DNA of 64,000 bases from Nonomuraea sp. NBC_00507 (GTDB lineage Bacteria; Actinomycetota; Actinomycetes; Streptosporangiales; Streptosporangiaceae), in NCBI RefSeq assembly GCF_036013525.1, contig NZ_CP107853.1, forward strand, positions 7,626,001 through 7,690,000, read 5' to 3'. The notes under the pieces are model-generated. The model saw nothing but the letters and a program-made list of their open reading frames with translations, was not told where the DNA came from and did no database searches. The position numbers and the translations under genes are program-made. Positions 8,940 to 17,059 of the stretch are shown one piece after another. How positions within the stretch are numbered: the stretch's first letter is position 1; each line of letters begins with the position of its first letter.

Positions 8940-9548
8940 TCAGAGGAGCGGCCAGTTGCGTAGGGCGGCGTCGGCCATCCCCTGGAGTTCATCGCGGCCG
9001 ACGCCACTCGCGGCTTGCACGGCGATGCCGAATGCCAAGGTGGTGACATAGCGGGCCAGGAGCCCCGGATCGGTCTCCGGAGGCAGGTCGCCGTCGTCGA
9101 TGGCTCGCTGGAACCGCTCCCGGACGCGAGAGCAGCCGTTGTTGCGCCAGGCGATGAGAAGGTCACGGACTCCACCCCCAGAGTCGCTGGCGGCCAGGGC
9201 GCCCTGGACGCCCAGGCACCCGTGGGGATGGGCCGGGCGGGTGGTGGTCCGAACCGTGCCGGCCAGGATCGCGGTGGCGACGCCGAGGGCGGTCGGCTCC
9301 TCCAGGGCCCGGGCCAGGTATGCGCTCGGGCCTTCGGTGTAGCGCTCCAGGGCCTTGCGGAACAGCTCCTCCTTGTTGCCGAAGGCTGCGTACAAGCTTT
9401 TGGCGGAGATGCCCATCGCCTCGGTCAGGTTGGCCAGGCTGGCCCCCTCGTAGCCATGCTCCCAGAAGACCAGCATGGCGCGCTCGAGAGCGTCGTCGAC
9501 GTCGAACCCCCGCGGTCGGCCGAGGGGACCGCTCTGTTTGATCGCCAC
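8940..9548 (-). CDS. TetR/AcrR-family regulator controlling the adjacent SDR
   Basis: 202 aa: RPRGFDVDDALERAMLVFWE, then EGASLANLTEAMGISAKSLY and AAFGNKEELFRKALERY form the N-terminal HTH of the AcrR branch common next to SDR genes. The C-terminal ligand domain includes HPHGCLGVQGALAASD, with a Cys characteristic of this group. It is divergent from the SDR gene at 9643, and two identical 24-bp palindromes fill the intergenic region, so autorepression and SDR repression are very likely. Confidence 0.93.
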   Translation of the reverse strand: MAIKQSGPLGRPRGFDVDDALERAMLVFWEHGYEGASLANLTEAMGISAKSLYAAFGNKEELFRKALERYTEGPSAYLARALEEPTALGVATAILAGTVRTTTRPAHPHGCLGVQGALAASDSGGGVRDLLIAWRNNGCSRVRERFQRAIDDGDLPPETDPGLLARYVTTLAFGIAVQAASGVGRDELQGMADAALRNWPLL

Positions 9549-9563
9549 CCCCGCAGCCTACCC

Positions 9564-9587
9564 CTTCTGCAGCGATCGCTGCAGAAG
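9564..9587. promoter_or_regulatory. TetR operator copy 1 (perfect 24-bp palindrome)
   Basis: Half-site CTTCTGCAGCGA is followed by its exact reverse complement. It lies 16 nt upstream of the TetR start codon and is identical over all 24 bp to the copy at 9601. A perfect palindrome this long between a tetR gene and its divergent neighbour is almost certainly the operator. Confidence 0.9.
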
Positions 9588-9600
9588 TGCTACCTTTCGA

Positions 9601-9624
9601 CTTCTGCAGCGATCGCTGCAGAAG
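9601..9624. promoter_or_regulatory. TetR operator copy 2 (perfect 24-bp palindrome)
   Basis: Identical to the palindrome at 9564-9587, with centres 37 bp apart. It ends 3 nt before the AAGGAGGT ribosome site (9628-9635) of the SDR gene, so bound repressor would cover the SDR leader while copy 1 covers the tetR promoter side. Confidence 0.9.
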
Positions 9625-9642
9625 TCCAAGGAGGTCATTCAC

Positions 9643-10392
9643 ATGGGACTACTTGAAGGTAAGACCGCCCTCGTCACCGGCGGCAGCACCGGAATCGGCC
9701 TGGCCAGTGCCGTACGGCTGGCGGCCGAGGGCGCACATGTGTTCATCACCGGCCGGCGCAAGACCGAACTCGACGCGGCCGTCGAAGTGATCGGCTCAGC
9801 GGCTACCGCGGTGATCGGCGACATCTCCAACCTGACCGACCTGGACCGGCTCTACAAGACGATCCGCAGCCGGGGACGGGGCCTGGACGTACTGTTCGCG
9901 AACGCCTCCGTCGCCGCATTCGTGCCGCTTGACCAGGTCACCGAGGAGCACTTCGACACCCTCTTCGGTATCAACGTCCGGGGCACGCTGTTCACCGTTC
10001 AAAAGGCGCTGCCCCTGCTCAATGACGGCGCCTCGGTAATCTTGAACGGCTCTACCAACGTGGACGTCGGCGCGGAGGCGTTCGGCGTGTACGCGGCGAG
10101 CAAAGCCGCCACCCGATCGTTCGCCCGGACCTGGGCCAACGAACTCAAAAGACGCGGCATCCGGGTCAACACCATCACGCCCGGCCCGACCGACACCCCG
10201 GGCCTGTCGGGGCTCGCGCCTGACCCGGAACAGGCCGCCGGCCTCAAGCAGCACCTGGCCACACAGGTGCCGCTGGGCCGGCTCGGGCGCCCGGAGGAAA
10301 TCGCCGCCGCCGTGACCTTCCTCGCCTCCGGGCAGAGCAGCTTCATCACCGGTTCGAGCCTGTACGTCGACGGCGGCCTGAACCAGATCTGA
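9643..10392 (+). CDS. SDR-family NAD(P)-dependent oxidoreductase
   Basis: 249 aa classical short-chain dehydrogenase. Nucleotide-binding TGGSTGIG is near residue 11, an ANAS segment replaces NNAG, the catalytic pair is YAASK (Tyr~152, Lys~156), and the C-terminal signature is ITGSSLYVDGG. NADP preference is suggested by the basic TGRRK at the end of beta-2. AAGGAGGT lies 7 nt before ATG 9643. Controlled by the divergent TetR through twin operators. The substrate is unknown. Confidence 0.93.
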   Translation: MGLLEGKTALVTGGSTGIGLASAVRLAAEGAHVFITGRRKTELDAAVEVIGSAATAVIGDISNLTDLDRLYKTIRSRGRGLDVLFANASVAAFVPLDQVTEEHFDTLFGINVRGTLFTVQKALPLLNDGASVILNGSTNVDVGAEAFGVYAASKAATRSFARTWANELKRRGIRVNTITPGPTDTPGLSGLAPDPEQAAGLKQHLATQVPLGRLGRPEEIAAAVTFLASGQSSFITGSSLYVDGGLNQI

Positions 10393-10654
10393 GTTCCATG
10401 GCCGCACATCCGGCGAGATGGTGCCTGGCCGGTTCGCTCAGGCGGACGAGCCCGGCAGCCTCGATCGCCAGCTGGCCGGGCGGACAAAGGTCAGGCCTGC
10501 CGCAGCAGCACGAAGGTGATCCAGCGCAGCAGCATTTCCCTGCCGCTGGCACCGGACACGGCGCGGCGTCCTTGCCCGACTCCATACAACATACGAGCGA
10601 GGCCACGCCGGCCGACGGCGCAATAGTCTCACCCAGAGATTGAGGTAAGGACCC

Positions 10655-11176
10655 ATGACCGTAATCGGCATCATTGGCGCAGGTGAGGTCGGTAGCCAGA
10701 TCGCGCGTGCAGCGATCGCGAACGGCTACGACGTCGTCATTGCCAATTCACGAGGACCCGAGACTGTGAAAGACCTCATTGACGAGCTCGGCCCCTCAGC
10801 ACGTGCCGCAACCGCTGCCGGCGCTGGTGCTGCCGGTGAGTTCGCAGTCGTGGCGGTCCCCCTCAAGGTGGTCAACGACATGCCTGCGGAGGAGCTGGCA
10901 GGCAAGATCGTGCTTGACACAGCTCCCCGCATCACCACCGCGGGTAAAGCGGCGGGCACCCCCGGCCGTCTGGCGCTGTCGACCTCGAGCGACTTTCCCG
11001 AAGCCGTGGAACTCGTGAGGCGACTGTACGATCAGTTCGGGTTCGACACCGTCGACAACAGCCCGCTCAGCGAGTCGTGGCGCAGCGGTCCCGGTCAACC
11101 CGCGTGGATCGCGCACGAACACCAGACCCATGCCGAACTGATTGCCAACCTTGCCAGGGCGCGACGGTCATCTTGA
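10655..11176 (+). CDS. NADPH-dependent F420 reductase-like protein, internally shortened
   Basis: Rossmann protein beginning IGIIGAGEVGSQIARAAIAN and IANSRGPETVKDL, as in the F420_oxidored/NAD-binding family of about 210 aa. It is only 173 aa: after KIVLDT the expected NNYYP segment and the following catalytic region (~35-40 residues) are absent, and the sequence resumes at TAGKAAGTPGRLALSTS, with the usual DQFGFDTVDNSPLSESWR end. The cofactor site is intact but part of the substrate site is missing in frame. TAAGGA precedes ATG 10655. Probably inactive or altered. Confidence 0.75.
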   Translation: MTVIGIIGAGEVGSQIARAAIANGYDVVIANSRGPETVKDLIDELGPSARAATAAGAGAAGEFAVVAVPLKVVNDMPAEELAGKIVLDTAPRITTAGKAAGTPGRLALSTSSDFPEAVELVRRLYDQFGFDTVDNSPLSESWRSGPGQPAWIAHEHQTHAELIANLARARRSS

Positions 11177-11392
11177 GGTGAGTTTGTCCCTGGAGCTAAC
11201 CTCCGTCACGACCTGCAGTCCCTGGCGCCCGCGTCCCGCCGCCTGGACCCGGAACAGCTCGATCGGCTCGTCAAGCTGCTCGACGTCGTCTCGGCCCGCT
11301 CGTCGGTTACACATGCAGTACCGGGGCCGACGGCCGCGCGCTGATGGTCGAACAGGGCCACGGAGCCCATTAAGGTTCTCGGGAGGTGTGTC

Positions 11393-12052
11393 TCAGGTCA
11401 CCAGGCCGTTGCGGTAGGCGTAGACCACCGCCTGGACGCGGTCACGCAGGTCGAGCTTGGTGAGGATGCGCGACACGTACGTCTTGACGGTTTCCTGGCT
11501 GATCACCATCGTCGTGGCGATCTCGCTGTTGGACAGGCCGTTGGCGATGAGGCGTAGGACCTCCAGCTCGCGCCGGGTCAGCCTGGTGTCGTCCGGCGTG
11601 CCCTCGGCGGGCCGGATCCGCGCCGCGTACCGGCCGACGAGCTGCCGCGTCACCTCGGGTGCCAGCAGCGCGGCGCCTGTCGCGACGGTGCGGATGCCGT
11701 GCATCAGCTGCGCCGGTGGGGCGTCCTTGAGCAGGAACCCGCTCGCCCCGGCGCGCAGTGCCTCGTATACGTACTCATCCAGGTTGAACGTCGTCACCAC
11801 GAGCACCTTGACCGGATGCTCCACCCCGGCGCCGGCCAGCAGGCGGGTCGCTTCGATGCCGTCGAGCACCGGCATCCGCACGTCCATGACCACGATGTCC
11901 GGGTTGAGCCGGCGGGCGAGGTCGACCGCGGCGCGGCCGTCCCCGCACTCTCCCACCACCTCCAGGTCGGGCTGCGCATCGATGATCGTCGCGAAGCCAG
12001 TGCGGATCAGCGCCTGGTCGTCGCAGATCAGCACCCTGACCGGGGCGGTCAC
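11393..12052 (-). CDS. NarL/LuxR-family response regulator
   Basis: 219 aa: receiver domain VRVLICDDQALIRTGF with phospho-acceptor Asp in PDIVVMDVRMP (~residue 54) and the switch Lys in LLKDAPP, then a LuxR-type HTH (LTRRELEVLRLIANGLSNSE, then TVKTYVSRILTKL). GTG start at 12052 overlaps the kinase stop by 3 nt (GTGA), so the pair is translationally coupled. Last gene of the CPBP-kinase-regulator operon; its targets are unknown but probably include the operon itself. Confidence 0.95.
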   Translation of the reverse strand: MTAPVRVLICDDQALIRTGFATIIDAQPDLEVVGECGDGRAAVDLARRLNPDIVVMDVRMPVLDGIEATRLLAGAGVEHPVKVLVVTTFNLDEYVYEALRAGASGFLLKDAPPAQLMHGIRTVATGAALLAPEVTRQLVGRYAARIRPAEGTPDDTRLTRRELEVLRLIANGLSNSEIATTMVISQETVKTYVSRILTKLDLRDRVQAVVYAYRNGLVT

Positions 12053-13203
12053 GACTGGCTCCCGGCGGGGATGCGGGCCCGAACGACGAAGCCGCCGCCC
12101 GCCTGCCGGTCAGCGCTGAACTCGCCGCCCAGGGCGTCGACCCGCTCGCGGAGCCCGGCCAGGCCCCGCCCGCTCCCGCCGGGAGAGCCGGCCCGCGAGC
12201 CGGATCCCTCGGTGCTGACGTCCACGGTGATCTCCTTCTCGCCATAGCGCATGCGGACTACGGTGCGGCTGCCATGGGCGTATTTGAGGGCGTTCGTCAG
12301 GGACTCCTGCACGACCCGGTAGGCCACGAACTCGGCGCTTCCGGCCGACTCCGCCGGCCTGCCCTGCTCAGTGAACTCCACCGGCTGCCCGGCCTGACGG
12401 GTCTGCTCCACGAGGGTGTGGAGTTCGCCGACGGACGGCGTTCTTGCGTCGGTGTCGTGGTCGGGGTTGAGCAGGTCGAGCAGGTGCCGCAGGTCGGTGA
12501 TGGCGCGCCGGCCGGTGTCGGTGACGGCGCTCAGCGTCGCGTCGAGGCGATCGGGCGCGGCGGTCAGGTAGCGTGCCGCCTCCGCCTGCACGACCATCGC
12601 CGTCACGTGGTGGGTCACGACGTCGTGGAGTTCGCGGGCGATGCGGGTGCGTTCGGCGGCGCGGGTGGCCTCGGCGACGTGGCGGCGGCGTTCGGCCTCG
12701 GCGGCCCGGGTGGAGCGCAGCCAGGCCCCGATGCACCACGCGAGGACCAGAGTCAGGTAGAAGACCACGAATCCCTCCGGCCGTTCGGGCGCGCCGAGCA
12801 GGTCGAGCGCGACCGCCAGCGGCACGTACGCCGCGGAGAGGAGGAGTACGGCGGCGCGCCGGTGATGTTCCAGATAGGCGCCCGCGCTGATGAGTGCGAT
12901 GGGCAGGGCGGTGCCCGTGAACGCGTGGTAGCCGCGGATCTGGTCGAGGGCGAAGCCGAGCGACACCAGGGTGAGGCAGACGGCCGGCCACCGCCGGCGC
13001 GCGGCGAGGGGGAGGCCCTCCAGGGCGATCACCACGACGGCGAACGCGTCGAGGGGGCGGATCGGCAGGTCGCCGACCTGCGTCCCCTTGCCGTACAGCG
13101 CCGGGACGAAGGACACCGCGACCATCAGCAGCGCGAACGGTAAATCCCGGACCGTGACGTCACACCGCCGCCACAGGTCCGGGACCCGCCGGAGTTCGAT
13201 CAC
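12049..13203 (-). CDS. NarL-type sensor histidine kinase (HisKA_3)
   Basis: 384 aa from GTG 13203, which overlaps the CPBP stop (GTGA). The open frame continues upstream to 13881 but that part is antiphase to the CPBP gene and is not real. About five hydrophobic membrane segments (residues ~20-165) lead to the dimerisation helix RTRIARELHDVVTHHVTAMV with the phospho-acceptor His, then the N-box VVQESLTNALKYAHG and G-box GRGLAGLRERVDALGG. Typical actinobacterial kinase without a recognisable extracellular sensor, suggesting membrane-state sensing. Confidence 0.93.
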   Translation of the reverse strand: MIELRRVPDLWRRCDVTVRDLPFALLMVAVSFVPALYGKGTQVGDLPIRPLDAFAVVVIALEGLPLAARRRWPAVCLTLVSLGFALDQIRGYHAFTGTALPIALISAGAYLEHHRRAAVLLLSAAYVPLAVALDLLGAPERPEGFVVFYLTLVLAWCIGAWLRSTRAAEAERRRHVAEATRAAERTRIARELHDVVTHHVTAMVVQAEAARYLTAAPDRLDATLSAVTDTGRRAITDLRHLLDLLNPDHDTDARTPSVGELHTLVEQTRQAGQPVEFTEQGRPAESAGSAEFVAYRVVQESLTNALKYAHGSRTVVRMRYGEKEITVDVSTEGSGSRAGSPGGSGRGLAGLRERVDALGGEFSADRQAGGGFVVRARIPAGSQS

Positions 13204-14045
13204 TGAGAGAGCGTAGCGGTCGCGCCGGCCCGGGCGCTCCGCCGCAGCGGAACCAGGTTGCCGCGCCGGCGGGCCAGCCAGATGAACGCGATCGTCAGCA
13301 ACACGCCGAACACCACCGTGTACAGGCTCCCCTCCGGCCCGAACGCGCCGCCGGTGAGCAGCGCCGGCCCCGATGTCACCCCGTCCAGCAGCCCCTGCGG
13401 CGTGCCGTTGCCGGAGACCTCGGTGCCGAAGATGCCGGCCGCGGCGAAGTTCCAGCCGAAGTGCAGGCCGATCGGCAGCCACAGGGTACGGGTGGCGGCG
13501 TAGGCGGCGGCCAGCATGCCGCCCGCCGAGATCGCGATGCAGATCGCGCCCCAGAGGCTGGCGTTCGGGTTGGACAGGTGCACCAGGCCGAACAGCACGC
13601 CGGTCAGCGTCAGCGCTACCCAGGTGCCGGTGAGTTCCTCGACGATCCGGAACAGGACGCCGCGGAAGAGCAGCTCCTCGGTCACCGCGGCGGCGGCCAT
13701 GATGCCGAACAGCCCGACCGCGCCCCACACCGAGCCCAGACCCTCGATCCGGTAGCCGCCCAGGAAGGCGATGTTGACGATGACGGCCGCGAACATCCCC
13801 ACACCGATCAGCACCCCCCGCCCGGTGGCGGCCGCCGCCCCCTTCGCGGCCACCTCCACGGGCGGGCGGCGTTCGGACCATCGCACCACCCTGGCGTACA
13901 CGAACACCGCGAGCGCGGCCGTCGCCAGGCCGAGGAGCAGGGTGAGGGGCGCGTTCCCCTGTACGGCGCCCACGACCATGCCCCCGGCGAAAGCGACTGC
14001 CACGACGGCCACGAGCTGCTTCAACAGCCGCAGGACAACTCCCAT
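13200..14045 (-). CDS. CPBP-family intramembrane metalloprotease
   Basis: 281 aa, about eight membrane segments. The CPBP/Abi motifs are present: TEELLFRGVLFR (EExxxR), FGLVHLSNP (FxxxH) and GLHFGWNF (HxxxB). The family cleaves membrane substrates (CAAX prenyl protease type) or acts in bacteriocin self-immunity. First gene of an operon with a kinase and response regulator, overlapping the kinase start by 4 nt, so it may process a signal or be part of the envelope response. AAAGGAG precedes the ATG. Confidence 0.9.
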   Translation of the reverse strand: MGVVLRLLKQLVAVVAVAFAGGMVVGAVQGNAPLTLLLGLATAALAVFVYARVVRWSERRPPVEVAAKGAAAATGRGVLIGVGMFAAVIVNIAFLGGYRIEGLGSVWGAVGLFGIMAAAAVTEELLFRGVLFRIVEELTGTWVALTLTGVLFGLVHLSNPNASLWGAICIAISAGGMLAAAYAATRTLWLPIGLHFGWNFAAAGIFGTEVSGNGTPQGLLDGVTSGPALLTGGAFGPEGSLYTVVFGVLLTIAFIWLARRRGNLVPLRRSARAGATATLSQ

Positions 14046-14074
14046 GACGACTCCTTTGGGTCCTTGGCGAGATC

Positions 14075-14096
14075 CCCGCGGCCGGAGCGCCGCGGG
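14075..14096. promoter_or_regulatory. inverted repeat in the leader of the CPBP operon
   Basis: Arms CCCGCGG and CCGCGGG separated by 8 nt, about 30 nt upstream of the CPBP start. It could be an operator for the operon's own response regulator or a leader hairpin; the sequence alone does not decide. Confidence 0.35.
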
Positions 14097-14183
14097 TTCG
14101 CCGGTAACGCTAGGGATTCGAGGGGTCCGGAGTCGTCACCGTGCGATGGACACCCGCGGGTAGCTCTCACGGGGGACAAGCGG

Positions 14184-14366
14184 TCAGCTCACGGGCTGAC
14201 TCCCGCTACGACCAGGGCGGATCCGCCGCCTGGCCCAGGCCTTCGGGCCGATCATGCAGTCCGGTTCGCGGATCTCGTTGGGCACGGGCAGGCGGACGAC
14301 CTTCACCACTTCGTACATCGGCTCATACACCGGCTGGATCGACTCGCTTGGCTCCGGCATGCGTCC
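14184..14366 (-). CDS. small hypothetical protein
   Basis: 60 aa from ATG 14366 (MGRMPEPSESIQPVYEPMYE, then VVKVVRLPVPNEIREPDCMI, basic C-terminus). The codon use is strongly coding-like for this genome and the peptide is proline- and acid-rich at the front and Arg-rich at the end. Upstream ATG 14402 is in frame but less likely. GGGA lies just upstream. No family recognised. Confidence 0.4.
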   Translation of the reverse strand, partial: GRMPEPSESIQPVYEPMYEVVKVVRLPVPNEIREPDCMIGPKAWARRRIRPGRSGSQPVS

Positions 14367-14519
14367 CATATTTCCCAGCCTGGAGTGGGCGGGCCGGGAC
14401 AACGGGCGAGGTCATCGAGCCGCCGCGCCCACCGCATCGGGATCGGTGCTGGTCCCGTCATCACAGTCGCGGAGCATGCGCAGGACGGTCGCCGCCGAGG
14501 GGCGCCATCCGCGACCTGC

Positions 14520-14587
14520 GCGGCCCCCGCGATCCGGACGCTGCCGAAGACGACGACGAGATCTGAACGTCCGGATCGCGGGGCCGC
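14520..14587. terminator. large near-perfect stem-loop, likely terminator
   Basis: Left arm 14520-14540 (GCGGCCCC, then CGCGATCCGGACG with one bulged C) pairs with right arm 14568-14587 (CGTCCGGATCGCG, then GGGCCGC). The stem is about 20 bp with a 27-nt loop. The loop holds a stop codon (14564-14566) of a plus-strand frame ending in an acidic DPDAAEDDDEI tail, as though the 3' end of a lost gene and its terminator remain. No U-tract follows, which is common in actinomycetes. Confidence 0.6.
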
Positions 14588-14673
14588 CCGCGTATTCATC
14601 TAACGAGCGGTTCGTTGAACGCTTGGACCGCGCCTTGTGGCTGGCCGTAGTGGCGATCGTGGCTGGATGCCGG

Positions 14674-15450
14674 TCATTGATTCGGGATGTGGATGCCGGC
14701 CGCGCGCAGTTTCGCCTCGACCAGCGCGTTCAACCGGGCGATGGCTGGCGCTTGGTCTTCCCGGTGGTGGTTGATCAGTCCGTATCGGGCGGCGGCGTCG
14801 GACTGGTTCTGAGACCCGGTCGGCGTTGCCAGCAGCGCGCGGTCGGCCAACAGCTTGTCGGCCAGCGCGGACGCCAGCTCCTCGATTCGCGGGTCGTCGG
14901 GATCCCAGGACATCGCATCGACGCCGCGCTTGGTCAACTCGACGAACTCGGGATCGTCGAGCGAGTGTTCGAGCCGGTTCAGGAAGCTGTCGAAGATCTC
15001 CGGAACCAGTGCCCGGGTCAGCACCAGAGCCTCCCGTTGGGTGGCCACGTAGTCGGGGCTGAAGCCAAGATCGGCGAGTCGGTCCAAGAGCGCGCAGGCC
15101 CGGTCGGGCAGCAGGGCCCGGTCACCGTGGGCGAGCCGGTGCAGCGTGTCGCGGCGCGCGATCAGGTCCTCGATCCGTTCGGTGAGCCGACGATGGACGT
15201 CGTCCAGTGCGGCGGCGAACGGTTCGGGATCGGAATCGAGCAGGTCGCCGATCTCGGCCAGCGGCACGCCGGCCTCGGCCAGCGTCCGGACCTGAATCAG
15301 CCGCAGCAGGTCGGCCGACCGATAACGCCGGTAGCCCGAACCGTCACGTTTCGGCTCGGCGACCAGGCCGAGCCGGTGATAGTGCCGCACGGTCTTGACC
15401 GTGACGCCGACGAACGCCGCCGCCTGACCGATGGTGAGCCCGTCTGCCAT
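14674..15450 (-). CDS. MerR-family regulator
   Basis: 258 aa from ATG 15450. The N-terminus LTIGQAAAFVGVTVKTVRHY HRLGLV is followed by GYRRYRSADLLRLIQV, the MerR winged HTH. A coiled-coil dimerisation helix (RRLTERIEDLIARRDTLHRL) and a C-terminal TipAS-like helical domain follow, so it probably binds an organic ligand. A MerR-type box sits in the promoter of the serine hydrolase about 270 bp upstream (15723-15753), the likely target. Confidence 0.9.
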   Translation of the reverse strand: MADGLTIGQAAAFVGVTVKTVRHYHRLGLVAEPKRDGSGYRRYRSADLLRLIQVRTLAEAGVPLAEIGDLLDSDPEPFAAALDDVHRRLTERIEDLIARRDTLHRLAHGDRALLPDRACALLDRLADLGFSPDYVATQREALVLTRALVPEIFDSFLNRLEHSLDDPEFVELTKRGVDAMSWDPDDPRIEELASALADKLLADRALLATPTGSQNQSDAAARYGLINHHREDQAPAIARLNALVEAKLRAAGIHIPNQ

Positions 15451-15454
15451 CGGC

Positions 15455-15592
15455 TCAGCGCACCTCCAGATCGCGGGTGGCTGCGGTCTCGCACACCGCA
15501 TCGGCGACGGCCCGGAAGTCCTTGCGCGGGATCGAGCCGTGGTAGCCGGCGACCTTCGCATTCACCTTGGGGTACTGGTGGCGGGCGATCAC
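15455..15592 (-). CDS. small ORF upstream of merR, unassigned
   Basis: 45 aa from GTG 15592 (HQYPKVNAKVAGYHGSIPRK, then DFRAVADAVCETAATRDLEVR). Codon use is coding-like and the stop lies 5 nt before the MerR start, as in an operon. The frame is open for several codons upstream of the GTG, so it may instead be the tail of a truncated gene. No family recognised and no clear ribosome site. Confidence 0.35.
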   Translation of the reverse strand: MIARHQYPKVNAKVAGYHGSIPRKDFRAVADAVCETAATRDLEVR

Positions 15593-15722
15593 AGGGCCAG
15601 GGTAGCGCGCATCTGTTCCAGTCCATCACCGCGCCGGACCGCGCGGACCGCTGCCCAATCTCTGGCCCAGGCCCCGGGGACGCGTGAGGTCGGCGCAGGT
15701 CAGCCCATGATCGCGACAGGTG

Positions 15723-15753
15723 TTGACCTTGACCTTAGGTCAGGGTGCACGCT
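15723..15753 (+). promoter_or_regulatory. MerR-type promoter/operator of the serine hydrolase gene
   Basis: TTGACC (15723-15728) is followed after 19 bp by CACGCT (15748-15753). The spacer holds an inverted repeat, ACCTTGACC-TTA-GGTCAGGGT (15726-15746, 8 of 9 paired). A 19-bp spacer with a centred dyad is the signature of MerR-activated promoters. The -10 is poor, as expected for an activator-dependent promoter. The MerR gene lies nearby on the other strand. Confidence 0.65.
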
Positions 15754-15832
15754 CATCGTATGGCCGCCTCGAGGGGGCCGGTGGCCACCAGGGCCGCCGT
15801 GAGATCGAACACTGTGGACAAGGAGATTCATG

Positions 15833-17059
15833 ATGGGACAAAGCAACAGCGGCTTCTCCGAGGTGGGGCTGCGCCGGCTGCGCGAGGTGCTGGCACGCCA
15901 TGTCGAGTCCGGAAAGATTCCCGGGCTGGTCGCCCTGGTCAGCCGGGGAGGCCAAACGCACGTCGAAGCGATCGGGACGATGCGCGCCGAGGGTGGCGCG
16001 CCGATGCGCCGGGACACGATCTTCCGGATGGCGTCGGTGTCCAAGCCGGTCACGACGGCGGCGGCGATGGTCCTGCTCGATGAGTGCAGGCTGCGGCTGG
16101 ACGAGCCGGTCGATCCGTGGCTGCCCGAACTCGCCGACAGGCGTGTGCTGACGCGGCCCGACGGCCCGCTAGAGGACACGGTCCCGGCGCGGCGGCCGAT
16201 CACCGTACGGGACCTGCTGACCTCCACGTTCGGGCTCGGAGTCGATTTCGAGTTGATGGATTCCCCGATCAGGGCCGCGACCTTCAAGGCAACCGACTAC
16301 AGCGTGGCATCCGGTCCGGTGCCCCACCCGGACGAGTGGATGCGCCGCCTCGGCGAGCTGCCGCTGTCGTACCAGCCCGGACAGCGGTGGCTGTACGACC
16401 TCAGCTACGAGGTGCTCGGCGTGCTGGTCGCCCGGGTCACCGGCCGGTCGTTGGAGACGTTCCTGCGCGAGCGGATCTTCGACCCGCTGGGCATGACCGA
16501 CACCGGGTTCCACGTGCCCGCCGGAAAGATCGACCGGCTGCCGCCCCTGTACGGGCCCGACCCGCAGACCGGCGAGTTCACCGTGTGGGACGAGGCGGAA
16601 GGCGGACGGGCCAGCCAGCCTCCGGCGTTCCAGGGCGCCAGCGCGCTGGTCTCCAGCGTCGACGACTACCGCGCCTACTTCCAGATGCTGCTCAATGGCG
16701 GGATGCACGAAGGCCGGCGGATCTTGTCCCGAGCCGCAGTGGAGCTGATGACCACCAACCGCCTCACCCCCGAGCAAGAGGCTGCCCGGGACGCCATGTA
16801 CCGGAACATCGCCCACCTGACATCTGGCCAGGCGTTGCACGGCGGCTGGGGCTTCGGGATGGGGGTGCGCACCTACCGCGGCGACTACGCCCCCATCGGC
16901 CAGTTCGGCTGGGATGGCGGCACCGGCACCACCGTCTACGCCGACCCGACCAACCGGCTCACCGGAATCCTCTTCACCCAGGTCGGGATGTCCACCCTGG
17001 ATTCAATGCGGCTCATCAACGACTTCTGGACCACCACCTACCAGGCACTTGATGACTGA
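15833..17059 (+). CDS. serine hydrolase, beta-lactamase/esterase family
   Basis: 408 aa. The motif SVSK (in RMASVSKPVTTAAAM) supplies the nucleophile Ser and Lys. YDLSYEVLG stands for the YxN/YxS motif and HGGWGFGMGV for the third box. Both ATG 15830 and 15833 follow AAGGAG. No signal peptide, so probably a cytoplasmic esterase-type member. It is preceded by a MerR-type promoter, which suggests inducible expression. It shares only family-level features with the serine hydrolase at 2733-4163. Confidence 0.88.
   Translation: MGQSNSGFSEVGLRRLREVLARHVESGKIPGLVALVSRGGQTHVEAIGTMRAEGGAPMRRDTIFRMASVSKPVTTAAAMVLLDECRLRLDEPVDPWLPELADRRVLTRPDGPLEDTVPARRPITVRDLLTSTFGLGVDFELMDSPIRAATFKATDYSVASGPVPHPDEWMRRLGELPLSYQPGQRWLYDLSYEVLGVLVARVTGRSLETFLRERIFDPLGMTDTGFHVPAGKIDRLPPLYGPDPQTGEFTVWDEAEGGRASQPPAFQGASALVSSVDDYRAYFQMLLNGGMHEGRRILSRAAVELMTTNRLTPEQEAARDAMYRNIAHLTSGQALHGGWGFGMGVRTYRGDYAPIGQFGWDGGTGTTVYADPTNRLTGILFTQVGMSTLDSMRLINDFWTTTYQALDD

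Noticed and set aside
11177..11392. Plus-strand frame LQSLAPASRRLDPEQLDRLV KLLDVV
   Set aside because: Reminiscent of a regulator C-terminus but only ~30 residues, with no start and no supporting context.
13204..13881. Extension of the histidine kinase reading frame upstream by 226 codons
   Set aside because: It runs antiphase across the CPBP gene, is Arg/Gly-rich without domain similarity, and a GTGA stop/start overlap at 13203 gives a normal kinase length.
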